From Rhipicephalus microplus (taxonomy: Eukaryota; Arthropoda; Arachnida; Ixodida; Ixodidae), in contig NC_134700.1 of the NCBI RefSeq assembly GCF_043290135.1, forward strand, positions 159,932,053 through 159,996,052: DNA of 64,000 nt, written 5' to 3'. The notes below the pieces were generated by a model that was given only the letters and a program-made list of their open reading frames with translations, made no database searches and was not told the origin of the DNA. The stretch's first letter is position 1; every line of letters starts with the position of its first letter. The position numbers and the translations under genes are program-made. Below, in pieces: positions 53,550 through 64,000 of the stretch.

Positions 53550-56500
53550 CTGAAAATACAGTGTCAATTACAATCAGCCACAATTAGTTACCAGCGACTA
53601 TAGATAATTTTTCTTTAAGTTTTTTTGTGACAACCTTTAAAATCGCTATAAATATTAAACCCCTAGCACGCTGCACATGAAATGTCTCGTCTAAGGATTA
53701 CGGATTTTCAGGCACGAAAAAATCAGATTTCAGGTGCCAAAATTATGCAGGAAAAAAGTTTCAGGCCCCATAATCGTTATCAGAGCAGAATAATTTTTTA
53801 CAAAAACGCCATTTTTTTTCAAAAAATAGGTGCCTATGTCTACTACAAAAAAAGCAAAAAGAAATGTTTGTAGTTTACGATGGTACAAAGGCCCCAATCA
53901 TTTATCATAGCCATGTAATCTTTTTTCACACAGGGTTTGCAGAACATGGTCTCTTATTTTAATGCCCAGAATACTCATTCAAGTGTCTGCCATAGAATAA
54001 ACATACTCATGGGTCTCCTCCTTTTTTGACATGGCAGCACAGGAGCTAACAGCCAGACCGGTAATAGGCCAGAAGGGTATTTTAGTCCCGTATTAACCAA
54101 GTTTATGGGTCAATTTTTCCTCCGTCTGCGAAAACCTTAAAGGGCCACTCACCAGGCCTCATAACAAATTTCAGTTTGACCGTGCCAGTTGTTTAAAGTG
54201 CGATGAGGAGCATTGTGGCGCAAAAAAAAAAAACTCGCGCCATACCCACGGAATGAATGATTATGAGTGGGCAAAACTTGGCAGGGGGAAATTATCGGTA
54301 AACCGTAACTCTTACGTGAGAAGTTTCCCCATTACATCCTTACAAAGACGCAAGACTGTGCGTATATTATACAAATACACTTCTATTTTGTTCTTGTTGG
54401 TTTCTTGTTTCGTTTCTTCGTTTGCTCTTTTCGTTTCTTCGTTGTAATGGTGGCTGGTTTGCGAGGTCTTTTCATTATTACGGCTTTACGGTCCGTGAAA
54501 TGAAGCGAAAAAGCTTCTTGTACTGGCTGCAGTGGGAAATTTGTAAACACTGTCTATGCACGTACCTCGGATCGTGGTAAGTTGCATATGGATACATCTG
54601 AGTGAGTATTCGGAAAGCAGGGGCTGCATAATGCAGTCATTGACAATGAGGTCTATCCAACAGGGCGTTCATCCGTCCGTTCGTCTGCCTATCACTCACA
54701 CTAGCGCCACCTGCTGAGTGAGTATTACAACTAGGAGGTTATGAACCGGTCGCAAACAGACATGCATGTACAGACCCACGGCATTAGGAGCTCCGCCAGT
54801 GAAATCTTGTGGTATGAAGCTATAAATTGGGCACGCAACAACTTCCAGCGTCTAACCAAAATTTTTTGATGTAACCTGGTGAAGCATTCTTTAAAAAAAT
54901 AAATGACAAACAAAACAAAAAGCGCGTGGGCATGTTATTTTTTAGATTCAAAGCAGCTCTTACTAGCCTGTGTAACGCTGTCCCTCCGTCCGCACCGTTA
55001 CCCTCGCCGCAGGTGTTGGAGCGGTGCCAAGTAGCTCACGCCCTGATGGCAGTGCACGGTGACGTCTCTCTCTCTCTCGTCTGCCACGCGCTTGCCGCGT
55101 ATCAGCTTCCTCTTACTTCACACTTTCCATTGCTCGCGAAGCTCGAGCCTACTTCTCACGTAGGCATCATCTCAACCGGGCGAGGAGCCACGAGCCAGCG
55201 GGTGCGCGAAATGCGCGCGCCTTGAGAATTTAGCGGCGCCGACTATGTGGACAGCCGATGGCGTTCGCGAATGGCAACGTCAACACCGACGGCACGCGGG
55301 TAACACTGACAAGATGCGAGCCAAGGAAGCCGAGCGCAAGTCTTGGAACGCGTCCCATCTCCCATGTCTTTGCATTTCGAACAAGCGTTCACTCGAGTAA
55401 ACGCAACACCGAGTTTCGCTTCAAGCCGTTCTTCCAGCACACGCGTTGACGCCCGTTTCAACCGGGTCAACGCCGCGCGTACCACTGCTGCTTCGCATGC
55501 CATCAGAGTTTCCTTGAAGTAAAATTGAATGAAATAATTAACTAAATGAATAAATTGAGATGGTTGGATGAGCGTAAGACAGGTGGATGGATGGACGTAT
55601 CGATCGACAAGAAAATCATTGCATTTAAAATACCGTCAACAATCATCTGTCCCAGAAAGCGACAGATAGTACTAGAGCAACTGCAACCTCTAGCTGCCAG
55701 AAGTAATCTGTCCTACTACTGAAAAAAGCACTTGAAGCAATTCAGTATACTACGTAGGGAGATTGAAGGAAGCTCACTTTATTGGGTGACCTTTTTGGCC
55801 GATGTTGATGCTGTGTTTAGAATGATGATTTATTCTAACAAAAAAAAGAATCAAGCAAACCAATTAGAGTCATTGATATACAATGAAGTATTCTTTTTAA
55901 ATCAGTTACAAGAATCGTTCACAATATACTTTATGGTGTTTTATCTCTAGCCTAGTACCTGAAAAGCACAAAACACTGGCACAACAGCAACAAACTAGTT
56001 AAGATTTACGAGGCCTCATATTGGCTCGTTAGTATAACACATCGTCAATCGGTCGTTGGTTTTGAAATTATGAGCACCCGGACTATTATGGAAAAAACAA
56101 TAACAAAACATAACGAACTTACAGAACACAAGCAGACATATTGAAAAGCCAGCATCATCCTGATGAGCGATTTCCTTCATCATAGAGCAAACAAGACAGT
56201 GATGACATAGCATCATTTTCTGCAATCGAACTGGCCTCGACCAACGTTGCTAGACTAAACTCAGTTTCAAAGCTCCGTATCTTCGCCAGCGAAGGAGGAT
56301 TGGCCGAACGGCGGTCGCGAGAACTAGCGGCGCTGCAGTCGGATCTTGCGCTGCAGTCTGAACAGCACAGCGTACCGCGGAGGTTCGCTGTGGTGTTCCT
56401 CGCGCCAGCTTCCCTGTTGTACCGTTATCGAACTTAACCATTCATTATGCGCTTCCAGTTGACATTCTCGCGTCGCATTTGTGGGCTGGACAAGGTCTCC

Positions 56501-56907
56501 TGAATAGATTGGCCCGGATGTTTTGCTCATCGCAAGTTGGCTAAGAACCGATATCCTGCATATACTTGCGCTGTCTGCATTCAGTTATACCTCCAAGTAC
56601 GGGAAATTTTACATGAATGAGCATTTTCAGCGTAAACATTTTGTGACGACCACTAGAATTTTAACCACTGTCATCTGGCCTAGACCAAAAGCCTCAACAA
56701 GTTGACTTACTGAAATACAAAAATGCTTCATAAAAAACAGTATTCATGTTTTCAACTAGTTACAAAAAATAAATAACTTTCTTCAAGAAACAGTACCTGT
56801 GCTTCGCACTGTTCATCAGACGAGTCTTCGTGACAGCTACCATTCGAGAACAGAGTGCGAAACGTTACAGCAACTTTACCTCCTTTCTCACATTTTCCTC
56901 CTTTTAG
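53550..56907. other. No gene recognised
   Basis: At 54137 the words TTAAAGGGCCACTCACCAGG look like a DNA-transposon or MITE end but have no partner here. A GC-rich patch at 56280-56420 has no supported frame. Confidence 0.35.
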
Positions 56908-56986
56908 AAACCTCCTGATTGGTTATTTTGCAAAAAAATACGGACATTGCCATCACAATTTCGAACTTAACCATCATGTTCTCATG
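56908..56986 (+). CDS. Candidate host exon (plus strand, unidentified)
   Basis: A 79-bp block behind a strong pyrimidine tract (CTCACATTTTCCTCCTTTTAG) and ending at ATG|GTGAGTGG. The frame NLLIGYFAKKYGHCHHNFEL continues to NHHVLM, entering with one base and leaving in phase 0. The splice signals are the best of the exon candidates. Family unknown. Confidence 0.35.
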
Positions 56987-59454
56987 GTGAGTGGTATATA
57001 TCTCAAAAGGTGCAGTAGCAATTACTCCAACATTTCAAGCATAATCCAAAAGAGGTCATCAACTAAGTGGTCTTCATGAAAAGCCTCTCGACAGTTTTTT
57101 CACTTGCCTTCACTGTAAAAGGAAGTCCATGTAAGGGATGATCTAAGCAGCCTTCTTGAAAACACCTCACCGGATCGAGTGCACTTTCGTTTGGTTTGGG
57201 TACACCTGCTGCAGGGGTACTTGTGCGAGATGCTAGAGGCCCTCTTTGCACGTTGCCCCTTCAATTTTTCACGAAGGTACCCACGAATGCAGTATACTAA
57301 TGGTGCAGCATACTCATGCAATTGCAGCATACTTTGTAGATGCAGCATACTCATGCAATTGATTCACTTTTCTACGCCCGATTTAAAAGCTCTACTATAG
57401 TAACATGGTCTTAAATTGTTTCGATCGTCTGGTCACTCTCCCGGGTTATTTTTGTTGGAGGTTAGAACTACCATTCAGTATGCGCTTTGATCATGCTCTC
57501 AAATTAAGGGGGGATGAGAGTCTTAAAATAGCACAAAGTTGTAAAAAAATGCTGACATTTCGAAAATTGCAATTTGAGGTGTTTGTAGTCAAAAGTATGT
57601 TTTGAAAAATTTTATATTATGGCAAAATACCATTTCTTTTTGTTAATAGCTTCATATGTGAAACTAAAAAATGTTTTGAAAACTGGAAACGCAATTTTCT
57701 TAGCATTGTTATTTTTATGAAGTGAATCTGCCTTACAGTTTCTGTGAAGATACCTAAACAAACTTGATACCATTCTTTTCGGCAACACTTGCACTACAGG
57801 CTAAAGCTTTTCTTTTTCTCTCAACCTTGATAGAATCGTAATTATATGTAAATACCAACTAATTACTAGAAGCTGATTTTTACCTTCCAAGTTTAAACAT
57901 TATTTCTGATCAAAGAAATAGTTGTTTCGACAACTAGTTTGCCTTAAGGCTCGTGCACACCGGCGACTAGCTGCGGTCGCATGACCATTTGCGCGTGGTT
58001 GCCAACAGTCGCGAACGGTCGCAAAGCGACTGCTTTGGCAAGTAGCTTCCTGACCAATTTTCTATTCGCACGACTGCAGTCGCAAAGCTGCTGAAACCAA
58101 TCAGCGATGCTCAATTTTTTTTTTCATTGCACTGGCCTGCTGCCACCAGATACAAACGAATGCGTTCCTCTGGGTCTGTAGCACCATGGCCACCACGGAA
58201 TACTTGGCTTGGAGATGGCGGGGCGAAGCAGCTCAAGCAAAGTGTCGAATTCACGTGGCGGCATTCGCAAGAAGATAAAAACCATCAAAGTAAAGAGAAA
58301 ATAAATTGTACAATATATCTTTCCTCCGTATTCAGAATCTTTTTTGTCTTGAAGTTGACTTGTGCAGTGCGTTTGGAACGCATTTGTGTTTCATGCCTTC
58401 GCAACGACTTAAGCCACCACATTCGAGACGCGTTTGTGCTGCATTGGAGGCTGTGGCAAGACAACATATATTCAAGAGCGTTACTGATTATGCACGATTT
58501 TCGGAAATACTCCTCGTCGTCTCAGCGCAGCTCGGGAGGTAGGCGGCTTGCATGGCCGGCAAACTCTCGCGATCGAAGGGACGGTCACGCCCACCACCAG
58601 CTTTATAAAGACGATAGTCTTTCTTGGGGACCTTCGACGCAAAAATTTTGGTCTGTCTGTACATTTGTCTGTGTGTCCATTACGGTATCGGTTACCCTAA
58701 ACCGCACCACACGACACCCCAAATGGCCGACCCCATCCGCAGCGTCCACCAATAATGCTCAAGGTTCAGAGTTCATACTTGTGCGATTGTCAATTAAAAA
58801 GCCAATATAGTGCATATCTGAGCCATCATAACAACACGTATATATTCTGTATGTGCGTCTTTTACTAGAAAAGGCATACGTGAGGAATTCTAAGGACGGT
58901 AGCGTTTATCCCGCTGCGCTGACCTGCAACGCTTGCACGAAAATGCGAGTGTTTCCAACGCTTTGCTAAGACGACACGGTGGTGGAACCTACCCGTCGCC
59001 TTGCCTTCTACACCTTATCACCGTGGGCTGGGCAAGTTATCCATATAAGTGCTGTCGCAAAAAAAAGAATTAGACACTCGTACGTGTCAACAACAGAAGT
59101 AGACAGCCACCGTCATAATGTATTGCAACGACTTTGGTTGTCTACCTCTGGTTGCTGAATGCGTAGTTTTGTAAAGCAACTTTGACACGTATAACGAGAA
59201 TATGTTTGAGGCCAATTCGTTTGTAGAATAATGTGCCAAATATATGTGCGCCCGCTCTTTTATTCTCAACGCAAAGGGAAGCGCAAATCTGGACATACGG
59301 ACAGACAGACCCATAGGTAGGCAGACAGACATACTCGTAGAAAATGCGTGGCATTTAAAAGGGACGCTATGCAACCATTTGCACTTGTTCTCTCATCACG
59401 CGCGACGCATCCGGAGATCTCCACTATGCGGTATTAGAAAAGTGAGTATGTCAC
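56987..59454. other. No gene recognised
   Basis: Short direct repeats GCAGCATACTCATGCAATTG at about 57304 and 57342. A MITE-like end at 57948. A plus-strand frame 58127-58810 lacks motifs. Confidence 0.35.
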
Positions 59455-59576
59455 CTTGCGCATGTCTTGCCCGACAAGTGTCCATGAGTCGAAGTCCATT
59501 TGTATCCCGTAGCATGCCATCATCGAAGGGTTCACGTACACGGGCTTACTGTCCCCGATCGAGATCGTGAAATTTG
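59455..59576 (-). CDS. Candidate host exon (minus strand, unidentified)
   Basis: A 122-bp block, acceptor TGCCCCGACAG, donor AAG|GTGACA. Only one frame is open: NFTISIGDSKPVYVNPSMMA then CYGIQMDFDSWTLVGQDMRK, leaving phase 0. That fits the phase-0 entry of exon A at 53549, so these could belong to one minus-strand gene. The family is not recognised, and the acceptor tract is short. Confidence 0.3.
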
Positions 59577-59672
59577 CTGTCGGGGCAGAACATAAACTAT
59601 TTGTTGTCAAAGTCAACAACTGATATCACTTGAGTTGTACTGTCTTTGGTGTCTAATAATCTGTTGTTGCAG

Positions 59673-59772
59673 GAATATATAATAACCTGTTCGCTTACGC
59701 TAGCCTTAACTGCGAAAACGAACACCCGTTTTCGTGCGTAAGTGGTGAAGCTGTACTTGGTATGCGAACAGG
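59673..59772 (+). CDS. Candidate host exon (plus strand, Cys-containing)
   Basis: A 100-bp block with acceptor ATCTGTTGTTGCAG and donor ACAGG|GTAAGTAT. The only useful frame is IYNNLFAYASLNCENEHPFS then CVSGEAVLGMRT, entering in phase 1 and leaving in phase 2. The paired Cys might suggest a secreted or extracellular module, but no family is recognised. Confidence 0.3.
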
Positions 59773-60394
59773 GTAAGTATTCAACATTTTTTCTGCCCTG
59801 TATTTCACGCTTCTAAACAAGGCGTGAACACCAAGGCAAAATAACAATGGCTCAAGGTACAAGGAATGTCACGAACGCTTCTTAAATTTATCGTTATCAG
59901 CATAGCAATGGTTCAACGTACAAGACATGGTTACATCTACTAACACGCTTGATGCTGTCACAAATGTCATACAGAAGTGGGCTTCGGCCTACAAGCACAA
60001 GCTATACGTAACATTAGCAGACACTAAATGCACATGCCACCCGTGCTCATGGGATCTGCGGGATTGTACTCATGCACATGGCCAGTTTTTATTGTGTGCT
60101 ATCACACATTCAGATTTAACCATCATTTAACCCGTCACAAGGGCTTGACATAGAACACCAATGTGTCTTAACCATATGGATTCTTTCTGTCCGATTTGAG
60201 CAGCAGGGCCAGGAGAAAAAATGTTGGCACTAAAAAAAGACTTAGTCTATAAACAAAGGGTGCATTAATTGCAAAATCAACGAAAGCACCCCCAATAAAT
60301 GCAAGTGCTTGCTTCCAGGGTTTTATTTGTTCCCAAGGTCAATAGCAGAGCACACCGCCTTGTATGAATGAATATTATTCACAAATATAACTAT

Positions 60395-60539
60395 TCAGAC
60401 CTGAGCAATCACTTGCTGCTTGAGCTGCTCACCGACTTTTTCGTTTGCATGCCGGTCACTAAAAATACGCTGCTCGCTTTTTGCGTATAAGTAAGCTCTC
60501 TGGGTGACGAAGGCACTTTCACCAACACTTGGCAGTCGG
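60395..60539 (-). CDS. Candidate terminal exon with stop and poly(A) signal
   Basis: A minus-strand frame after TTACAGCACAG: LPSVGESAFVTQRAYLYAKS, then EQRIFSDRHANEKVGEQLKQ and QVIAQV, ending at TGA (60397-60395). AATAAA lies 70 bp further (60327-60322). The peptide is amphipathic and basic. The acceptor is weak. It is not phase-compatible with the exon at 59455-59576, so it would be a separate gene. Confidence 0.28.
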
Positions 60540-60960
60540 CTGTGCTGTAATTTACTTCAGAGGTCCACGAACGTGGACACGTGTAATGATGAGGGTAATG
60601 CACCAGTGCTCGCAAATACCATCTCTTACAATGACTTCTGGAGATGCGCTTATTATCGCCGTGAGCTACATTTTTAATAGCATAAATAAAATAGCAATGT
60701 GTAGATTTGCTTTCTCGAACGCACGCCCGTCAAATATAGAAGAGAAAGTGTTTTTCTTTTTCCCTGCTATAATTGTGCAATTTATCCGAGTTTGCTTGCT
60801 TTTCTTATGAAGCTGCATAGAGACTCTACTGCACACATTTTCATACCTTTATTCTTGTTCAACCATGTCACCGCCACCGCAGAGGGTGCCCGCAAATCAA
60901 TGGTGCTATTGTGGCTGGCCGTGGCAAAAGGAGTCACAGTGTTGTCTCTGCGAAAGGCAA
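60540..60960. other. No gene recognised
   Basis: No coding or repeat homology seen. Confidence 0.4.
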
Positions 60961-63024
60961 TATAGTAAAAGCTCGTTAATTCAAAATCCACGGGAATGCT
61001 GAGCAATTTTAAACTAAACAAAATTCAAAATAATGAAAGTGAGCCAAAATTGGCGGATTTCGGGAGAGGGAGCACGAAAATTATTTATTGGCCAAAAAAA
61101 AGGTAATGACCGTCTGCTTCTTTTCCCTGAATGCCACAGTTGCGGCTCTGTTCCAGTGCGCGGACGCGACGCAGGGAATCCTCTTCACCCTCTTGAAACC
61201 TGAAGAGACGCGCCCCATTAAGTGCCTTTATCGCCTGAGACGCTGACGGGCGCACAGGCACTTCGTCATCTTCGTCTTCCTCTCCTTCTGGCTCTTCAGC
61301 AACAGGCTGTGCACCAGCTACTTGAGCGATAAAGTCTTCATCCGTCAGGGCACCACACACCGATGCACCGGTGTCAATTTCAACATAATCGGCAAAACGT
61401 ATACCCTGAAAAGTGTCGCGCGATGCCACTGGCATGAGCTCCTCAGCCCCATCCACGCCGATGTCGCAACTATCCTGCGCACTTCCAGCTACAAATCCAC
61501 TGTGGCGATTGTGGTAGCGGTCACCTGTTCCCATGCGCGCACCAACATGCTCATGGCAGTGAGCAACGTAATGATGAAGTCCTTCCTGCCACCCGCACAC
61601 AAAATCATTCTCTCCAGCATGTGACGCCTATAAAAGCATTTGATGCTCCTGATCACACCCTGGTTGATCAGCTGTAGGGCCGCAGTCATGTTTGCTGGAA
61701 GGAACACCAACTTCGTCGCTCTAAGCTAAACGTCGACTTTGTGCGCCGAACAGTTGTTGACGACAAGAAGAACGCGTCTGGCGCGCAGTTCCATACGCCT
61801 GTCGAATTTCAGTAGCCACTTCCTGAGTAGGTCACCTGTAATCCAGGCTTTCTTCTTTGCGGCGAACTCCGTCGGAAGTGACCGAATGTTCTTGAAGCAC
61901 CGTGGCTTGAGTGCTTTGACAATCACAAAAAGGGTGACCTTTGTACCGGTCATATTTGCGGCGACCATAACAGTGACACGATCTTTGCTGCGCTTGCCGC
62001 CGGCTCAGCTGTCACCCTTGTAAATGATCGTCTTGCCCGGCTGCAACTTGAAAAATAACACCTTCTCCTCAGCGTTAAACACTGCCTGTGGCGAGTAGCT
62101 CTGCAGGGTGTACTGCTGCAGGGTGTCGCTTCTCTAAGTAGTACATGTTTAGGCGTCCACTTCCTTTGCCTCGTCGGATAATGTGCAGAATACGAGATTG
62201 TGCCGCTCCCTGAAACGATGAAGCCATGCCTCGGAGATGACAAAGTCTTCACTGTTCAAGCGCAGGGCGAAATCGGCTGCCTTGGCTATGACGATAGGGC
62301 CGCTCAATGCGATACTCTGGGCTCTCATTCCTTTAACCCATATGATCGAAGCTGACTCCAGTTCTGGGAATATCGCTGTCCTTTGCCTTTTCCGACTGGC
62401 GCCAAAATCCATAGCTTCTTAAGCATTTTAAATGGCCGTCCTGTTCCGTATGTAGGTTGAGAACGTGCTTGGAAATATGCCGTGCTTCTTAGCAATTTCA
62501 TATTTGCTCGACTTCCCTTGGTCAACCTTTCGAAAAATCTCCACCTTCTCCTTGACAGTCTTCGCGCAGTAGTTTACTCGTGGCATCTTGCAACTTCGAT
62601 GCGGAATAAGATGGCTTGACGGCGTGAACGAACAACGTGCTCGAGAAACAAAGTGACGCTGCTGGGTGCGGCCTAGGACTGCTAGGACTACTCCGCCAAC
62701 CCCTAAGTGTCCCGCGTATGCAAGTGGCGCCAGGCGCCGAGATAGCGGGAGGGTGACAGAAAAAGCCATATGCACGCCCTTTGCTCAGAGGCCCCTCAAG
62801 AGCTAAAAAAGAAATTCTGTCGTGCCACCCATCGTTCGACCGTAAAAGCTCCCACTAGTGTTTGACGACGATGATTCTCGGTGGCGCGTGCTTCGAATCA
62901 TCCGTAGAGGCAACAATTTCTGTTCGAATTAACGAATTGTTTTACGCATGCTCTCCTATGCACTGCGGACCGAATCGCGGCGACCTTTTGAATTATTTGA
63001 AATTTCAAATTAACGAGGTGTAAA
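60961..63024 (-). mobile_element. Tigger-2: pogo/Tigger DNA transposon
   Basis: The left end reads AGTAAAAGCTCGTTAATTCA (60964-60983). Inverted matches lie on the right at 63005-63022 (AAATTAACGAGGTGTAAAT) or at 62921-62945 (GAATTAACGAATTGTTTTAC), so the exact right end is unsure. CTCGTTAATT-type ends are common in Tigger-like elements. The transposase gene lies inside on the minus strand. Confidence 0.65.
61085..62586 (-). pseudogene. Tigger-2 transposase with all catalytic Asp replaced
   Basis: An ATG at 62586 starts MPRVNYCAKTVKEKVEIFRK, then the psq/CENP-B helix-turn-helix (YEIAKKHGIFPSTFSTYIRN), the second DNA-binding region (SIALSGPIVIAKAADFALRL; SEAWLHRFRERHNLVF) and the catalytic domain. 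The three acidic positions read FNAEEKVL (about 62075), LLVVNNCSAH (about 61755) and LINQGVIRS (about 61655), so Asp is replaced by Glu, Asn and Asn. An acidic tail (EEPEGEEDEDDEVP, about 61270) and C-terminus follow to 61085. Stops near 62428, 62149, 62010 and 61736 also break it. Length (about 500 codons) is normal for the family. Confidence 0.85.
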
Positions 63025-63194
63025 TGAACGTGCTTTCCCTGTACCAATGAAGGTGCACGAATGAGGCGCCTAGAATATTCTCTGTTGCACGCAACCGCAG
63101 GCTTCGCATGTTAGACAACATGCCCTACATGTTCCCACGAGCTATGGCACCGAAATCTTGCTACCGCGGGAGTGGATGTGAATCTTTGTGCTCA
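62587..63194. other. Tigger-2 5' flank and right end
   Basis: Non-coding sequence between the transposase start and the inverted-repeat candidates. Nothing further seen. Confidence 0.4.
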
Positions 63195-63393
63195 TTATTA
63201 CCTGTGGTCTTACGTCCCACAACCACGATAAGATTATGAAGTCCGCGGTAGTGGAGGGCTTCGGAAATTTCAACGATCTGATGTTCTTTGACGTGTACCG
63301 ACATCGGAGTGTACGCCATCCTCTACCATTTCACCTCCATCGAAACGCGACCTTCGGGTCAGCAGCGGAACAGCATAACTAACCACCGGGGCG
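63195..63393 (-). mobile_element. Ruka-like SINE, minus strand
   Basis: The reverse complement runs from CCGCCCCGGTGGTTAGTTAT (box A-like) through GCTGACCCGAAGGTCGCGTT (box B-like region), a TCAAAGAACATCAG body and ATCTTATCGTGGTTGTGGGA. Nearly full length, strongly diverged. Confidence 0.8.
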
Positions 63394-63442
63394 GACCATT
63401 TGTCAGAGTTCCACAGAGATACAGCAAAACAATATACCGAAC

Positions 63443-63529
63443 AAGCCCATGAAATAGGCACTTACATGCATTTACGCCTGCAATGCACGAACTGGTGTAA
63501 GTGCATGTAAGTGCCCATTTCATGCGCTT
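63443..63529. other. 87-nt hairpin (miRNA-precursor-like)
   Basis: CATGAAATAGGCACTTACAT then GCATTTA (63448-63474) pairs with 63498-63524 with two mismatches. Four more pairs extend the stem after one mismatch, and the loop is 23 nt. Either strand could fold. Size and loop fit a pre-miRNA, but a short MITE is equally possible. Confidence 0.5.
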
Positions 63530-64000
63530 ACTTTATATATGGTTTCACTGTGTCCTTGTCGAGTTTAGACGAATGACTTGACTCAGTGCGACAGCAGTTA
63601 TGCTGCACGGCTGCTGACTCAGAGGTATCAGCTTCGATACCAGCCGAGGTGGTCGCATTCACACAAGAACATTTAAGTACAAAACATTATACTATAGGCA
63701 ATATATATGCGACCACAGATAAGTTATATGCACACAAATACTCTTGCCGCAAGCTACTAATGAAACTTTGTCACATGTGGCGGACTATAATGGCCTAGCA
63801 CAACATAAAAATCTACCTTATGAATTTATTTCAAAATAATAATGGTATATCGTTTAATAAGATTTTATGCAAATTCACCACTTGGGTGCGGTAGCCTCAA
63901 CATTTGCAGTTTCATTGACAAAATCAGATGGCCATTATCGACATATCATCATAGGTTTCGATAACACATACCGAGGACCACAGAAGTTCGATTTTTATAG
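63530..64000. other. No gene recognised
   Basis: AT-rich sequence to the window end. Confidence 0.4.

Overview
This window looks like repeat-dense arthropod nuclear DNA, most probably from a hard tick (Ixodidae). There are no bacterial operons or phage modules. The evidence is: tRNA-derived SINEs that resemble the Ruka-type SINE known from Rhipicephalus ticks; degenerate non-LTR retrotransposons with an esterase or 2A-like ORF1; several short-LTR Ty3/Gypsy elements; and cut-and-paste DNA transposons of the P/THAP9, pogo/Tigger and hAT-like kinds. The species call is an inference from repeat types. No database search was possible.

Layout. 1-14.87 kb: a LINE 3' fragment, then one decayed LINE (LINE-A). 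LINE-A carries a 226-bp internal triplication in its endonuclease domain. Copy 1 has been entered by a 5S rRNA pseudogene, and copy 3 by two Gypsy elements (Gypsy-1, 3047-7807; Gypsy-2, 7935-13161), each with paired LTRs and a 4-bp target duplication. 14.88-18.6 kb: a minus-strand Tigger transposase split by a SINE, a THAP-domain fragment and a Gypsy RT fragment. 19.3-28.2 kb: a second LINE (LINE-B) whose ORF1 is interrupted by a 4.4-kb P-element-like transposon with inverted repeats, an 8-bp target duplication and a recognisable two-exon THAP transposase. 28.2-34.3 kb: a Gypsy integrase tail with LTR, a fold-back element, and an internally deleted Gypsy with about 740-bp LTRs. 35-41 kb: SINEs, a MITE-like element with perfect 18-bp ends, and a composite Gypsy arranged head to head around identical 136-bp LTRs. 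42.4-45.3 kb: a hAT-like transposase remnant. 47-51 kb: microsatellites and a 147-bp tandem repeat. 51-64 kb: mostly unassigned DNA with several short candidate host exons, a second Tigger copy (transposase 61085-62586) and a SINE.

No intact cellular gene is visible. The best host-gene evidence is a set of short open exon-like blocks with canonical splice sites. Two on the minus strand (53485-53549 and 48014-48167) have matching phases. The nesting order gives a relative history: LINE-A landed first, its endonuclease segment was then triplicated, and the 5S pseudogene, Gypsy-2 (LTRs about 10% apart) and Gypsy-1 (LTRs about 5% apart) followed. The Gypsy composite at 38-41 kb, with identical LTRs, looks like the youngest event.
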